Source: Clostridia bacterium
GTDB taxonomy: Bacteria > Bacillota > Clostridia > Christensenellales > Aristaeellaceae
DNA length: 39,597 bases
NCBI GenBank assembly: GCA_017937655.1
Contig: JAGBDE010000027.1
Coordinates: 1 to 39,597, forward strand
Direction: 5' to 3'
The notes beneath the pieces are model-generated. The model was not told the origin of the DNA. It worked only from the letters and a program-made list of their open reading frames with translations, and ran no database searches. This document shows positions 39,217-39,597 of this stretch, piece by piece (position 1 is the stretch's first letter; each line of letters begins with the position of its first letter). The position numbers and the translations under genes were made by a program.

Positions 39217-39597
39217 ATGCGTTTTGATCAGCGTCAGAATTTTGAGCCCCGTCCCTGCACCATCCAGACCGGCTTTGTGGAGACTGCCGACGGCAGCTGC
39301 CTCATTTCCACCGGCAAGACCCGGGTCATCTGCACCGCCAGCGTGGAGGAGGGCGTGCCCCCCTTCCTGCGCGGCCAGGAGCGGGGTTGGGTCACCGCCG
39401 AATACGCCATGCTGCCCGCCTCCACCTCCCGCCGCAAGCAGCGGGACGGCATCAAGAAGGACGGCCGCAGCGTGGAGATCCAGCGGCTGATTGGCCGGAG
39501 CCTGCGCCAGGCGGTGGATTTTGCCAAGCTGGGCGAGCGGACCATCACCCTGGACTGCGACGTCCTCACCGCCGACGGCGGCACCCGCACCGCCAGC
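39217..39597 (+). CDS. rph: Ribonuclease PH, N-terminal part (truncated by window end)
   Basis: The first 127 codons of RNase PH, the phosphorolytic exoribonuclease that trims tRNA 3' ends. ATG 39217 follows AGGAGGACTGAACC. Motifs: [71 protein letters not shown] and the [14 protein letters not shown] phosphate-site region at the cut end. The third residue block is usually R-x-DGR; here it is RFDQR. It starts three bases after the flippase stop, so it is probably translated from the same message. Confidence 0.96.
   Translation, partial: MRFDQRQNFEPRPCTIQTGFVETADGSCLISTGKTRVICTASVEEGVPPFLRGQERGWVTAEYAMLPASTSRRKQRDGIKKDGRSVEIQRLIGRSLRQAVDFAKLGERTITLDCDVLTADGGTRTAS

Noticed and set aside
1..39597. 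CRISPR arrays, tRNA or rRNA genes, prophage or transposase genes
   Set aside because: I saw no regularly spaced repeats, no tRNA-like T-arm GGTTCGAATCC context and no integrase or transposase motif.

Overview
The window reads as a chromosomal segment of a GC-rich anaerobic Clostridia-type Firmicute (Bacillota), probably an uncultured gut lineage. This is inferred from T-box leaders upstream of serS and trpB, strong AGGAGG ribosome binding sites, consensus TTGACA/TATAAT promoters, an NrdD-tail-like small protein, ParAB, M15 peptidases, and MscL and HflX with clostridial-style extra domains. It is housekeeping chromosome with small accessory inserts; I see no prophage, transposase, CRISPR array, rRNA or tRNA.

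Left part (1-5850): the 3' end of tuf and its terminator, a GNAT gene, an AT-rich Wzy-like polymerase, then a junction made of a trpB 3'-end relic on the minus strand and the tail of an NAD-dependent epimerase. A sugar-phosphate transferase, a second GNAT and a complete trpB follow. trpB stands alone, without trpA, behind a T-box leader with a UGG (Trp) specifier.

Middle (5900-19400): esterase, a five-repeat SH3b exported protein, a YwaF-like and a YdcZ-like membrane protein, HD and PHP hydrolases, MscL with a zinc ribbon, an alanyl-tRNA synthetase that ends after its editing domain, a duplicated-domain exported protein, and a PadR-DUF2812 operon of small membrane proteins whose promoter is covered by palindromes. 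Then come an NrdD-tail-like protein, T-box/serS, and an AT-rich small gene bracketed by inverted hairpin repeats.

Minus-strand block (19393-28809): cysteine desulfurase, HflX with a JAMM-like N-terminal domain, two apparently active M15 D,D-carboxypeptidases, ParA, ParB, a third M15-fold protein that has lost its zinc ligands, and RecQ. Spacing is tight and several genes overlap or nearly touch, so much of the block is probably co-transcribed.

Right part (28900-39597): two tandem exported paralogues, an HD-domain phosphohydrolase, then on the minus strand an LTA-synthase-like transferase, a DUF3795 protein and a candidate small secreted peptide. A cell-surface glycan set follows (polysaccharide pyruvyl transferase, LicD, exported LRR protein, divergent flippase), and the window ends inside rph. 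An AT-rich, frameshifted membrane gene has been inserted exactly at the 3' end of the pyruvyl transferase gene, leaving a 49-bp direct repeat of that gene's tail. Together with the trpB relic this gives two loci where accessory DNA sits at the 3' end of an intact gene next to a copy of its tail. That shared pattern is the most intriguing structural signal in the window.
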